Part shown: one piece after another, positions 52,972 to 62,174 of the stretch | Position numbering within the stretch: the first letter of the stretch is position 1 | Layout: each line of letters starts with the position of its first letter | Assembly (NCBI RefSeq): GCF_024448505.1 | Contig: NZ_JAMOHV010000002.1 | Coordinates: forward strand, 369,828-433,827 | Reading direction: 5' to 3' | Length of the DNA: 64,000 bases | Origin: Stutzerimonas degradans | GTDB lineage: Bacteria > Pseudomonadota > Gammaproteobacteria > Pseudomonadales > Pseudomonadaceae | Program-made: the position numbers and the translations under genes | The notes under the pieces: model-generated | Database searches by the model: none | Told to the model about the DNA's origin: nothing | Seen by the model: the letters and a program-made list of their open reading frames with translations, nothing else

Positions 52972-54588
52972 ATGAGCCACCATCATCGGTACGACGTATT
53001 AGTCATCGGTAGCGGGGCCGCCGGCCTGACGCTGGCGCTGAACCTGCCAAGCCATCTGCGCATCGCCGTGCTCAGCAAGGGCGAGCTCGCCAACGGCTCG
53101 ACCTACTGGGCCCAAGGCGGAGTCGCCGCCGTACTGGATGACACCGACACGGTGGAATCCCACGTCGCCGATACCCTGGTGGCAGGCGGAGGACTGTGTC
53201 GCGAAGAAGCAGTGCGCTTCACCGTCGAGCACAGCCGCGATGCCATCAAGTGGCTCATCGAACAAGGCGTACCCTTTACTCGCGACGATGCACCGGACCG
53301 CGAGGATGGCGGCTTCGAGTTTCACCTGACACGCGAAGGTGGCCACAGCCATCGGCGCATCATCCACGCCGCGGATGCCACTGGCGCAGCCATCTTCAAT
53401 ACCCTGCTGACTCGCGCCCAGGCCCGAAGCAATATCGAACTGCTGCAGCAGCGCGTCGCGGTGGACCTGATCACCGAGCGCAAACTGGGCCTTGCCGGCA
53501 AACGCTGCCTCGGCGCCTACGTGCTGAACCGCAACAGCGGTGAAGTGGAAACCTTCCAGGCCCGCTTCGTCGCGCTGGCCACCGGCGGCGCCGCGAAGGT
53601 CTATCTGTATACCAGCAACCCAGACAGCGCCTGTGGCGATGGCGTCGCCATGGCCTGGCGCGCCGGTTGCCGGGTGGGCAATCTGGAGTTCAACCAGTTC
53701 CATCCGACCTGCCTGTACCACCCGCAGGCCAAGAGCTTCCTGATCACCGAAGCCCTGCGCGGCGAGGGGGCGCTGCTCAAGCTACCCAACGGCGAACGCT
53801 TTATGCCGCGCTTCGATCCACGCGAGGAACTGGCACCACGCGATATCGTGGCCCGCGCGATAGATCATGAGATGAAACGCCTCGGCATCGACTGCGTTTA
53901 CCTGGACATCAGCCACAAGCCGGCCGACTTCATCCGCGGCCACTTCCCGACGGTCTACGAACGCTGCCTGACGTACGGCATCGACATCACCCGCCAAGCC
54001 ATCCCGGTAGTTCCCGCTGCGCACTACACCTGCGGCGGCGTGGTGGTCGACCAGCATGGCCGTACCGACATTCCGGGCCTGTACGCGATAGGCGAAACCA
54101 GCTTCACCGGCCTGCACGGGGCGAATCGTATGGCGAGCAACTCGCTGCTCGAATGCTTCGTCTATGGCCGCGCAGCTGCCGAGGACATGCTTCGCCAATT
54201 ACCGGAAATAGAGTTGACGGGCGACCTGCCAGCCTGGGACGCCAGCCAGGTAACTGACTCCGACGAAGATGTGATCATCGCGCATAACTGGGACGAGCTG
54301 CGGCGTTTCATGTGGGACTACGTCGGCATCGTGCGCACCAACAAGCGCCTGATGCGCGCACAGCATCGGGTCAAGCTGCTGCTGGATGAAATCGACGAGT
54401 TCTACTCCAATTACAAGGTCAGTCGTGACCTTCTGGAGCTACGCAACCTCGCGCTGGTCGCCAACCTGATGATTCGCTCGGCGATGCAGCGCAAAGAAAG
54501 CCGCGGCCTGCACTTCACCCTCGATTACCCCGAGCAACTGCCGGTGGCGGTCGATACTATTCTGCAACCGCCCACCTATTGCGACTGA
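52972..54588 (+). CDS. nadB: L-aspartate oxidase
   Basis: 538-residue flavoenzyme that oxidises L-aspartate to iminoaspartate for NAD synthesis. The FAD dinucleotide fold GSGAAG is at residues 13-18. [26 protein letters not shown]-like [18 protein letters not shown] and [15 protein letters not shown] are typical of the fumarate-reductase/NadB family. Its last 32 bases overlap the convergent ygfX-like gene. Confidence 0.96.
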   Translation: MSHHHRYDVLVIGSGAAGLTLALNLPSHLRIAVLSKGELANGSTYWAQGGVAAVLDDTDTVESHVADTLVAGGGLCREEAVRFTVEHSRDAIKWLIEQGVPFTRDDAPDREDGGFEFHLTREGGHSHRRIIHAADATGAAIFNTLLTRAQARSNIELLQQRVAVDLITERKLGLAGKRCLGAYVLNRNSGEVETFQARFVALATGGAAKVYLYTSNPDSACGDGVAMAWRAGCRVGNLEFNQFHPTCLYHPQAKSFLITEALRGEGALLKLPNGERFMPRFDPREELAPRDIVARAIDHEMKRLGIDCVYLDISHKPADFIRGHFPTVYERCLTYGIDITRQAIPVVPAAHYTCGGVVVDQHGRTDIPGLYAIGETSFTGLHGANRMASNSLLECFVYGRAAAEDMLRQLPEIELTGDLPAWDASQVTDSDEDVIIAHNWDELRRFMWDYVGIVRTNKRLMRAQHRVKLLLDEIDEFYSNYKVSRDLLELRNLALVANLMIRSAMQRKESRGLHFTLDYPEQLPVAVDTILQPPTYCD

Positions 54589-55012
54589 ACTTCAGCCGCA
54601 CCCGCAAACGCCGGTGTTCCCCCGCCGGCAGCGCGTCGCGCGCAATGCAAATCCCACGAGTGAGGCGCTGCCCCGGCAGACGAAAACGCAGCACTACCGC
54701 AGCGGGCAACGCCAGGCTGTCGGGATGCAACTGGATCGGCTGCCAGCCGGTGCGTTTCGACCACAGGCTCCAGCCGTCATCATCGTGGCGCAGACCGCGC
54801 CAGGCGGCAGGACTGCTTAACAGAATGGACCTTGGCAGGACCCACGCCGCATGCGCGACGCCGAACATCCACAACGGAACCTTGAGCGACAGCGGCGCCG
54901 CGGACAGCCCGATACCGGCCAGCGCCAGCCCCTGCACCAACAGATAGAGCCCCAGCAGCAGGCGCGACGCCTGCCAGTGGCACTCGAAGGGTGGATTACT
55001 GCGGCTGGACAC
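54557..55012 (-). CDS. YgfX/CptA-like membrane protein
   Basis: 151 residues: a short N-terminus ([16 protein letters not shown]), a two-helix membrane hairpin ([33 protein letters not shown]) and a cytoplasmic beta-rich tail ([34 protein letters not shown]). This is the YgfX pattern, always found beside sdhE. YgfX has been described as a cytoskeleton-targeting toxin in E. coli, and its role is debated. It overlaps sdhE by 17 bases and nadB by 32. Confidence 0.85.
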   Translation of the reverse strand: MSSRSNPPFECHWQASRLLLGLYLLVQGLALAGIGLSAAPLSLKVPLWMFGVAHAAWVLPRSILLSSPAAWRGLRHDDDGWSLWSKRTGWQPIQLHPDSLALPAAVVLRFRLPGQRLTRGICIARDALPAGEHRRLRVRLKFSRNRWAVAE

Positions 55013-55250
55013 GATCGAGGATCATGCGAACCATGCGGCGCAGGTCCTCATCCTCGGGTTCGCCCCGCTGCATGAACCAGCCGAACAGATCCTGATCCTC
55101 GCAGCTCAACAGCTTGCGATAGCGCTGCTGATCCGCCTCATCCAGCCCCGGATAGACTTCCTTGACGAACGGCACCAGCAGCACGTCCAGCTCCAGCATG
55201 CCGCGGCGGCTCTGCCAGAACAGGCGGTTGAGTTCAGATTGATCGACCAT
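54996..55250 (-). CDS. sdhE: FAD assembly factor SdhE
   Basis: 84-residue helical protein with the conserved [13 protein letters not shown] motif (RGxxE) needed for covalent flavinylation of succinate dehydrogenase. The ATG at 55250 has AAGGAG seven bases upstream and gives family length; the frame to 55307 adds no conserved residues. It is upstream of and overlaps the ygfX-like gene, and is divergent from ygfZ. Confidence 0.92.
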   Translation of the reverse strand: MVDQSELNRLFWQSRRGMLELDVLLVPFVKEVYPGLDEADQQRYRKLLSCEDQDLFGWFMQRGEPEDEDLRRMVRMILDRVQPQ

Positions 55251-55408
55251 GCGACGGCTCCTTCGAAGGGGGCCGGCATTATAGCGACAGCCGCCGGCAA
55301 GCGGCACGCCGACGGCGTTCTATTCGTACATCGCAGCCAGTGCAGGGCGGCTGCCTTTTCGCGGCCGCCTGCTATGATGGCCGCCCGGATTTCTCACGGC
55401 GACCGACC

Positions 55409-56356
55409 ATGACCGACACAGCCTATTTTTGCGTCCTGTCGCATGAAGGCGTCCTTGCCGTACGCGGCCCAGACGCCAGCAAGTTTTTGCAGGGTCAGCT
55501 GACCTGCAACCTCAACTATCTCGATCACCACACCTCCAGCCTCGGCGCCCGCTGCACCCCGAAGGGGCGGATGCAGTCCAGCTTTCGCATTCTGACCGAA
55601 GGTGACGGCCTGCTGCTGGCGATGGCCAGCGAGCTGCTGCAGCCGCAGCTCGCCGATCTCGGCAAGTACGCAGTATTTTCCAAGTCGCAGCTCAGCAATG
55701 AAAGCGCGCTCTGGTGTCGCTTCGGTCTGAGCCAGGGAGACGGCGCCCTGGTCAGCCTCGGGCTCGAACTGCCGCAGGACGCCAATCAGGTGGTACGTGG
55801 CAATGGTCTGATCGCGCTGCGTCTGGCCGACGGACGCGCCGAGCTGTGGTGCAAGGCACAGGAGGCCGAGCAGGTCCGCCTGCGCTTGGGGGCCCAGCTT
55901 GCCGAAGCCCCGCTTCAGCGCTGGCTGCTCGACCAGATTCGCGCCGGCGTGGGCCAGGTCTTTGGGACCACGCGCGAGCTGTTCATTCCGCAGATGATCA
56001 ATCTGCAGGCGCTGGGCGGGGTCAGCTTCAAGAAAGGCTGTTACACCGGGCAGGAAATCGTCGCGAGGATGCAATACCTCGGCAAGCTCAAGCGCAGACT
56101 GTACCGCCTCGCCGCCGATGGCGCGCAGAGCGAACTGCCGGCCGCGGGCGTCGAACTGTTCTCGCCGGTGCACGGCTCGAGCGTGGGCGAAGTCGTGCTG
56201 GCGGCAACCAGCGGAAACGGCATGGAACTGCTGGCCGTGGTCCAGGAAGACGCCGTCGCCGACGGTCGCATCTTCCTCGGTTCGCCCGATGGCATACCGC
56301 TGAGCCTGCTCGACCTTCCCTATACCTTGAACGCCGACCAGGAAATCCAGCGCTGA
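55409..56356 (+). CDS. ygfZ: tRNA-modifying/Fe-S cluster maturation protein YgfZ
   Basis: 315-residue folate-binding GcvT-like protein. The signature KGCYTGQE is at residues 209-216 with its conserved Cys, preceded by INLQALGGVSFK and followed by VARMQYLGKLKRRLY. YgfZ supports Fe-S enzymes such as MiaB. The ATG at 55409 gives normal length; the upstream extension lacks conservation features. Confidence 0.93.
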   Translation: MTDTAYFCVLSHEGVLAVRGPDASKFLQGQLTCNLNYLDHHTSSLGARCTPKGRMQSSFRILTEGDGLLLAMASELLQPQLADLGKYAVFSKSQLSNESALWCRFGLSQGDGALVSLGLELPQDANQVVRGNGLIALRLADGRAELWCKAQEAEQVRLRLGAQLAEAPLQRWLLDQIRAGVGQVFGTTRELFIPQMINLQALGGVSFKKGCYTGQEIVARMQYLGKLKRRLYRLAADGAQSELPAAGVELFSPVHGSSVGEVVLAATSGNGMELLAVVQEDAVADGRIFLGSPDGIPLSLLDLPYTLNADQEIQR

Positions 56357-56435
56357 AGCCCGTATAAACGGCAGTCACGGCCGGCAGCGCACCGCGGCTG
56401 GCCATGACGCAGCACTCCACCACTGAAGGAATCGC

Positions 56436-57272
56436 ATGAGCACCCTCGCCGACAAGGTTCAACGCGAACTGACCCGCGCCATCGAGAACGACGAACTGAT
56501 TCTTCCAACGCTGCCCGAGGTGGCGCTGCAGGTGCGCGAAGCCGCAGAAGACCCGGACGTCAGCATCCTCGCGCTGAGCAAGGTGATCGGCAACGACGCC
56601 GCGCTGACCGCTCGCATCATCAAGGTGGTCAACAGCCCACTGCTGCGCACCAATCGCGAGATCACCGATCTGCAGATGGCGATCAGCCGCCTGGGCATCA
56701 ATTACACTTGCAACCTCGCCACCGGCCTGGCAATGGAACAGATGTTCCAGGCCACGACCGATGTGGTCGACCGCAAGATGCGGGAGGTCTGGAACAAGAG
56801 CACGGAGGTGGCAGCCATCAGTCACGTGCTGTGCCGGCACTACACGCGCCTGCTGCCCGACCAGGCGACGCTGGCAGGCCTGGTGCACCAGATCGGCATT
56901 TTGCCCATCCTCACCTATGCCGAGGAGCACGGCGAGCTGATGGCCGATTCCATCAGCCTCAATCATGTGATCGACCGTATCCACCCGCTGCTTGGCGAAA
57001 AGATCCTGCGCGCCTGGGACTTTCGCGAGCCGATCGCGATCGTGCCCGGCCAATACAGCGATTTCACCCGAAACTCGCCGACGGTCGACTATGTCGACAT
57101 CGTGCAAGTCGCCACGCTGCAAAGCTACCTTGGCACCAATCACCCCTATACGCAGCTGGACTGGAGCCGGATCCCGGCGTTCGCCAAGCTCGGTCTGGAC
57201 CCAAGCACTCTGCTCCAGGAAGACGAGGACCTCTCGGCCGCGATGGACGCGGCGATGAGTATGCTCCAGTAA
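56436..57272 (+). CDS. HDOD-domain signalling protein
   Basis: 278 residues with a single HDOD domain (LPTLPEVALQVREAAEDPDVSILALSKVIGNDAALTARIIKVVNSP near residues 25-70; GLVHQIGILPIL about 150). HDOD proteins lack a full HD phosphodiesterase site and act as scaffolds in signalling or stress responses. It stands alone between ygfZ and ung, with its stop 20 bases from the convergent ung gene. The specific pathway is unknown. Confidence 0.9.
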   Translation: MSTLADKVQRELTRAIENDELILPTLPEVALQVREAAEDPDVSILALSKVIGNDAALTARIIKVVNSPLLRTNREITDLQMAISRLGINYTCNLATGLAMEQMFQATTDVVDRKMREVWNKSTEVAAISHVLCRHYTRLLPDQATLAGLVHQIGILPILTYAEEHGELMADSISLNHVIDRIHPLLGEKILRAWDFREPIAIVPGQYSDFTRNSPTVDYVDIVQVATLQSYLGTNHPYTQLDWSRIPAFAKLGLDPSTLLQEDEDLSAAMDAAMSMLQ

Positions 57273-57292
57273 GCGGAACCGACCTGCCCGCG

Positions 57293-57988
57293 CTAGACCT
57301 GCGCGGGTAGCTGCCAGTCGATCGGCTGCATACCGTGCTGCCGGAGAAACTGGTTGGTGCGGCTGAAATGGCCATTGCCCAGAAAGCCGCGGTGGGCCGA
57401 GAGCGGCGAAGGGTGCGCCGACTTGAGAATGAGATGGCGGGTAGGATCGATCAGCCGCGCCTTGCTCTGCGCATGCGCCCCCCAGAGCAGGAACACCAGA
57501 TGCGGCCGCCGCTCGCTGACCACCTCGATGATCCGATCGGTGAAGCGCTGCCAGCCAGCGCCTGCATGCGAGCCGGCATTGCCCTGCTCCACCGTCAGCG
57601 AGGTATTGAGCATCAGCACGCCCTGATCCGCCCAATGCTGCAGATAGCCGTGGCCCAGCGGATCGATGTTCAGATCGCGCTTGAGCTCCTTGAAAATGTT
57701 CTGCAACGACGGTGGTGGCGCAACGCCCGGCTGCACCGAGAAGCACAGCCCGTGAGCCTGGCCGGGGCCGTGGTAGGGGTCCTGCCCGAGAATGACCACC
57801 TCAACCCGTTCCAGCGGCGTCGAATTCAGCGCATTGAAGATCAGCGGCCCGGGTGGATAGATGACTTTGCCGGCGGCTTTCTCACGACGCAGGAAAGCAG
57901 ACAGCTCGTGCATGTAAGGCTGATCGAACTCCTCACGCAGCGCATCCCGCCAGCTCGGTTCGAGCTTGATTCGATCATCCTGGGTCAT
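57293..57988 (-). CDS. ung: Uracil-DNA glycosylase
   Basis: 231-residue family 1 enzyme that removes uracil from DNA. The catalytic Asp70 lies in [14 protein letters not shown]; the Leu-intercalation loop [13 protein letters not shown] and the uracil-specificity Asn in MLNTSLTVE are present. Independently transcribed, convergent with the HDOD gene. Confidence 0.97.
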   Translation of the reverse strand: MTQDDRIKLEPSWRDALREEFDQPYMHELSAFLRREKAAGKVIYPPGPLIFNALNSTPLERVEVVILGQDPYHGPGQAHGLCFSVQPGVAPPPSLQNIFKELKRDLNIDPLGHGYLQHWADQGVLMLNTSLTVEQGNAGSHAGAGWQRFTDRIIEVVSERRPHLVFLLWGAHAQSKARLIDPTRHLILKSAHPSPLSAHRGFLGNGHFSRTNQFLRQHGMQPIDWQLPAQV

Positions 57989-58242
57989 CGGTTCACCTTT
58001 GCTTACGACGGAGCTGCCGCACCCTAGAAAAGCCGCGGCGCGCTGTCAACGCAAACCCCAACGCCACCTCGAACCGATGCGTTGCCCCGGGTCAACAAGG
58101 CGAAAGTCTAAACGCGATCAAAATGCTGCCGCAGTCACATTGGCGCCGCGAAGCATCCCCCGAGGTAATGACGCCCGTTCAGCGTCGGAGTAAAAAGCGG
58201 CAATTGCCAACAACCATAACAAGTAAGCAAGGAACTCCCGCG

Positions 58243-59487
58243 ATGAAACGGACTACCCTCCTGGCGCTCATGCTGAGCTGCTGCGCTGCGGTCCAGGCAG
58301 CCGATCCCATCAAACTAGGCCTGAACTACCCCCGCACCGGCAGCTATAAGGAAGAGGGCCTCGCCCAGATGCGTGGCGCGCTGCTGGCCATCGACGAAAT
58401 CAATGCCCGCGGCGGCGTGCTTGGCCGTCCGCTGGAGTTGATCAGCCGCAACAGCGCCTCGCGCCCGGAAAAGGCGGTCGCCAACGTCGACAAGATGACC
58501 GACGAAGGCGCAGCGATGCTCTTCGGCGGGGTTTCCAGCGCCGTTGCGATCGCTGCCAGTAAGCGCGCCAAGGAACATGGCCTGCTGTACTTCGGCACCC
58601 TGACCTACTCGAACGACACGACCGGCAAGGACGGCCATCGCTACATGTTCCGCGAGTGCAACAATGCCTGGATGAGCGCCCAGGTGCTGGGGCAATACCT
58701 CAACCAGAATCTGCCGGGGAAACGCTACTTCTACGTCACCTCCGACTACACCTGGGGCCACACCAGCGAAAGTTCGCTGCGCCAGGCCACCGGCACCACC
58801 GACCAGACCAAGCACCCCGGAGTGAAGACCGCCTTCCCCGGCGCCCGGCTGTCCGACTATCGCAAGGCCCTGCAGCAGGCAGCCAACAGCGACACCGAAG
58901 TGCTGGTGCTCGTGCTGTTCGGCGAGGATCTGGTACGCGCCATGCGCATCGCCGATGAACTCGGCCTGAACACCAAGATGCAGATCGCTGTGCCCAACCT
59001 GACCCAGAGCATGGTCGAGCTTGCCGGTCCGGACATCATGCGCGGCGTTCTCGGCACCGAGCCCTGGACCTGGCGCGTGCCCGAACTGGAAGGTTCCGAA
59101 CGCGGGCAGGCTTTCGTGCGCAATTTCGACGAGCGCTACCAGACCCATCCGTCCAGCTCCGCTGCCTCGGCGTACAGCATCGTGCATCAATGGGCCGACG
59201 CCGCCACACGCGCTCGCAGCATCGCCAGCGAGTCGGTGATCGCCGCGCTGGAAAACCATCGCTACAAACTGCTCAAGGATGAGCAGCACTGGCGCAGCTT
59301 CGATCACCAGAACGTGCAGACGGTGTATGCCGTACGCGTCAAGCCGCGTGAGGACGTGCTCAGGGACCGCTTCAAGCAGGACTACTTCGAAATCGTTCAT
59401 CGCCTCGATGGCGACCAGGCAGCGCCTACACTTGCCCAATGGCAGGAAGAGCGGCGCAGCGCCGGACAGGCCAACGCCTTGCAGTAA
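58243..59487 (+). CDS. ABC-type substrate-binding protein (Leu/Ile/Val-AmiC family), orphan
   Basis: 414 residues. The signal peptide MKRTTLLALMLSCCAAVQA is followed by a type I periplasmic-binding fold (IKLGLNYPRTGSYKEEGLAQMRGALLAIDEINARGG; MLFGGVSSAVAIAASKRAKEHGLLYFGTLTYSND). This is the Peripla_BP_6 family, which binds amino acids, amides or urea. The start at 58243 is set by the signal peptide and AAGGAA upstream. No permease or ATPase genes flank it, so it may serve a distant transporter or a sensory system. Confidence 0.88.
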   Translation: MKRTTLLALMLSCCAAVQAADPIKLGLNYPRTGSYKEEGLAQMRGALLAIDEINARGGVLGRPLELISRNSASRPEKAVANVDKMTDEGAAMLFGGVSSAVAIAASKRAKEHGLLYFGTLTYSNDTTGKDGHRYMFRECNNAWMSAQVLGQYLNQNLPGKRYFYVTSDYTWGHTSESSLRQATGTTDQTKHPGVKTAFPGARLSDYRKALQQAANSDTEVLVLVLFGEDLVRAMRIADELGLNTKMQIAVPNLTQSMVELAGPDIMRGVLGTEPWTWRVPELEGSERGQAFVRNFDERYQTHPSSSAASAYSIVHQWADAATRARSIASESVIAALENHRYKLLKDEQHWRSFDHQNVQTVYAVRVKPREDVLRDRFKQDYFEIVHRLDGDQAAPTLAQWQEERRSAGQANALQ

Positions 59488-59624
59488 ACCCCTCGGAAAC
59501 GGGCCGCCAGCACAGGCGGCCCGCCTTCGCGGATTGGGGTGATCCCCCGACGACTCGCGTTCCTCGCTGCCTTGATAGAGACGCCCCGCTGCGCATGCTG
59601 GCGGGCATCGCCGAGGACGACCAC

Positions 59625-60443
59625 ATGAGCACCGCACTCGAACCGTATCAGTCCGGGGTCTTCGATCTGACCCACAAGCTGACCGTGGAAAAGCACGGTC
59701 ACACCGCCCTCATCACCATCAACCATCCGCCGACCAACACCTGGGATCGCGAATCGCTGATCGGCCTCAAGCTGCTGATCGAGCATCTCGACCATGACGA
59801 CGACATCTATGCGCTGGTGATCACCGGCAGGGGCGCCGAATTCTTCAGCGCCGGTGCCGATCTGCAGCTGCTCGCCGATGGCGACCGCCTGCGCGCACGG
59901 GAAATGGCGCGCCGCTTCGGCGAAGCCTTCGAAGCGCTGCGTGACTTTCGCGGCGTCACCATCGCGGCGATCAACGGCTACGCGCTCGGCGCCGGACTGG
60001 AGTGCGCGCTGGCCTGCGATCTGCGCATCGCCGAACAACATGCGCAGCTCGGCCTGCCGGACGCGGCAGTCGGCCTGCTGCCCTGCGCCGGTGGCACCCA
60101 GGCACTGGCGTGGCTGGTCGGCGAAGGCTGGGCCAAGCGGATGATTCTTTGCGGGGAACGCATCACCGCCGAAACGGCACTGCGCATCGGTCTGGTCGAA
60201 CAGCTCGCAGAGTCGGGCGAATCACGTGGGCATGCCCTGCTGCTGGCGGCTCGCATCGCCCGTCAGAGCCCGGTGGCAATCCGCGCGATCAAACCGTTGA
60301 TCAATGGCGCGCGCCAGCGTCTGCCCGATACCTTCGCCGCCGCCGAGCGTGAAGCCTTCGTCGAACTGTTCGAGGCCGAGGACACGCTGGAGGGCATTAA
60401 CGCGTACCTGGAAGAACGCGAGCCTCGCTGGCGCAATCGCTAA
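59625..60443 (+). CDS. Enoyl-CoA hydratase/isomerase (crotonase) family protein
   Basis: 272 residues with the crotonase fold: ALITINHPPTNTWDRESL, the oxyanion segment FFSAGADLQLLADGD, INGYALGAGLECALACDLRIA and LPDAAVGLLPCAGGTQAL. The first catalytic Glu (in GAGLECAL) is kept, but the second (usually PE in the xPExxLG motif) is Asp here, so classic hydratase activity is uncertain. GAGGA lies seven bases before the ATG at 59625. It follows the orphan binding protein by 137 bases. Confidence 0.88.
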   Translation: MSTALEPYQSGVFDLTHKLTVEKHGHTALITINHPPTNTWDRESLIGLKLLIEHLDHDDDIYALVITGRGAEFFSAGADLQLLADGDRLRAREMARRFGEAFEALRDFRGVTIAAINGYALGAGLECALACDLRIAEQHAQLGLPDAAVGLLPCAGGTQALAWLVGEGWAKRMILCGERITAETALRIGLVEQLAESGESRGHALLLAARIARQSPVAIRAIKPLINGARQRLPDTFAAAEREAFVELFEAEDTLEGINAYLEEREPRWRNR

Positions 60444-60458
60444 CACCACGCGGCGCGT

Positions 60459-60821
60459 TCAGTAACGCTCATAGCGGTGGCGATAGTCGTAGCGGCGCTG
60501 CTGCAGCGAGCGATAGTCGCGCCCGTCGCGTATCAACGGCGGCCGCTGCTGGTAATGCCGATCCTGCCAGTAGTACGGCCGCCCCGTTTCCCAATGCCGC
60601 TGGTAATAGCGTGGCGGCAACTGCCCCTGATAGCGCGGGGGCAAATTGGGCTGATGACGCGGGTAATACGGATACGGATTGCGCGGATCGTAGCGATACG
60701 GCGGCACATCACCGCGATGGATTGGCGGGTTCGCTGGCGCCCACACGCGATTGTCACGATCGGCCTGCGCTGGCGCCAGCCACACCAGACTGCACAGGAG
60801 CAACACGACACGAATGTTCAT
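60459..60821 (-). CDS. Tyr/Arg/Pro-rich secreted protein
   Basis: 120 residues: signal peptide MNIRVVLLLCSLVWLAPAQA, then a low-complexity mature part dominated by Tyr, Arg and Pro (PPYRYDPRNPYPYYPRHQP; RRYDYRHRYERY). GGAGG lies before the ATG at 60821; the frame to 61166 upstream is not supported. Its composition resembles the lipoprotein at 17605. It is convergent with the crotonase gene and divergent from rnfA. Function unknown. Confidence 0.8.
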   Translation of the reverse strand: MNIRVVLLLCSLVWLAPAQADRDNRVWAPANPPIHRGDVPPYRYDPRNPYPYYPRHQPNLPPRYQGQLPPRYYQRHWETGRPYYWQDRHYQQRPPLIRDGRDYRSLQQRRYDYRHRYERY

Positions 60822-61017
60822 CTGCCACCTCCGAAGCGCAAGGCACCCATCTGTCGGTTTGACCGCGGCCGGCGGCATCCGAATGCGGACGGGCAAAACG
60901 TTGCAATGGGCGCGTTCGCCACCGCGACGGCCAGCCGCAGCTTGTTTGCCTGCGGTGGCTTCCCGATAATAGCGGCCCTTCAGCCTCATGGCTCCGCAGC
61001 GCGCGACGGAATTTCTG

Positions 61018-61602
61018 ATGACCGAACTCGCCCTGATCATGGTTAGCGCCATCCTGGTCAACAATTTCGTACTGGTACAGTTCCTCGGCCTATGCCCGTT
61101 CATGGGCGTCTCGAAGAAGATCGAGACGGCCATCGGCCTGTCCCTGGCGACCACCTTCGTGCTCACGCTGGCGGCGATGTGCAGCTACCTCGTGCAGCAG
61201 TATGTACTCAAGCCGCTGGACCTGGAGTTCCTGCGCACCATCAGCTTCATTCTGGTGATCGCGGTAGTGGTGCAGTTCACCGAGATGGTGGTCAACAAGA
61301 CCAGCCCGCTGCTCTATCGCGTGCTGGGAATCTTCCTGCCGCTGATCACCACCAATTGCATCGTGCTCGGCGTCGCCCTGCTCAACGCCAACAAGAGCGA
61401 GTTCACTTTCCTGACCGCCACCGCCAACGGGTTCGCTGCCGGACTCGGCTTCTCGCTGGTGCTGGTGCTGTTCGCCGCCATGCGCGAGCGCATTGCCATC
61501 GCCGACGTGCCCCGGTCGTTCCAGGGCGCCTCCATCGGCCTGATCACCGCCGGTCTGATGTCGCTGGCGTTCATGGGCTTCACCGGGCTGATCAAGCTAT
61601 GA
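61018..61602 (+). CDS. rnfA: Ion-translocating oxidoreductase subunit RnfA
   Basis: 194-residue membrane subunit of the Rnf complex, which couples electron transfer between NADH and ferredoxin to ion movement. Six helices, with the conserved [26 protein letters not shown] near the N-terminus and [14 protein letters not shown], whose cysteines bind the intramembrane [2Fe-2S] cluster. The ATG at 61018 gives family length. Its stop overlaps the rnfB start by four bases. Rnf supplies reduced ferredoxin, for example to nitrogenase in diazotrophic relatives. Confidence 0.95.
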   Translation: MTELALIMVSAILVNNFVLVQFLGLCPFMGVSKKIETAIGLSLATTFVLTLAAMCSYLVQQYVLKPLDLEFLRTISFILVIAVVVQFTEMVVNKTSPLLYRVLGIFLPLITTNCIVLGVALLNANKSEFTFLTATANGFAAGLGFSLVLVLFAAMRERIAIADVPRSFQGASIGLITAGLMSLAFMGFTGLIKL

Positions 61603-62174
61603 GCCTGGTGCTCGTGGCGGTTCTCGCCCTGCTGGTGCTCTGCCTGGTGTGCGGTGCGATTCTCGGCTTCGCCGCGGTGCGCTTTCGCGTCGAGGGTGAC
61701 CCCATCGCCGAACAGATCAACGCCCTGTTGCCACAGACCCAGTGCGGCCAGTGCGGCTATCCCGGCTGCAAGCCCTACGCCGAGGCGATTGCTGCCGGCG
61801 ACAAGATCAACAAGTGCCCACCCGGCGGCGAAGCGACCATCCAGGCGCTGGCCGACCTGTTGGATGTCGAAGCCGAGCCGCTGGATGCCGAAGGCGGCGA
61901 GAAACCGCAGATGGTTGCCTATATCCGCGAGGCCGAATGCATCGGCTGCACCAAGTGCATCCAGGCCTGCCCGGTGGACGCCATCGTCGGCGCGGCGCGG
62001 CAGATGCATACGGTGATCGTCAGCGAATGCACCGGATGCGACCTCTGCGTCGAGCCCTGTCCGGTGGATTGCATCGACATGATCGAACTGGGCAGCAACC
62101 TGCAGAGCTGGAAATGGGATCAACCGCTGGCGCCCGGCCAGTTGATCGGCACGGATCGGGAGCAGGCCGCATGA
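61599..62174 (+). CDS. rnfB: Ion-translocating oxidoreductase subunit RnfB
   Basis: 191 residues. One N-terminal membrane helix (residues 2-25), a four-Cys [4Fe-4S] domain with CGQCGYPGC (Cys49, 52, 57) and Cys73 in NKCPPGG, then two ferredoxin-type clusters ([12 protein letters not shown] and [12 protein letters not shown]). It passes electrons between ferredoxin and the rest of Rnf. It overlaps rnfA and rnfC by four bases each. Confidence 0.95.
   Translation: MSLVLVAVLALLVLCLVCGAILGFAAVRFRVEGDPIAEQINALLPQTQCGQCGYPGCKPYAEAIAAGDKINKCPPGGEATIQALADLLDVEAEPLDAEGGEKPQMVAYIREAECIGCTKCIQACPVDAIVGAARQMHTVIVSECTGCDLCVEPCPVDCIDMIELGSNLQSWKWDQPLAPGQLIGTDREQAA

Noticed and set aside
56088..57746. Long minus-strand open frame across ygfZ, the HDOD gene and ung
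   Set aside because: It crosses three well-supported genes and has no ribosome site or domain.
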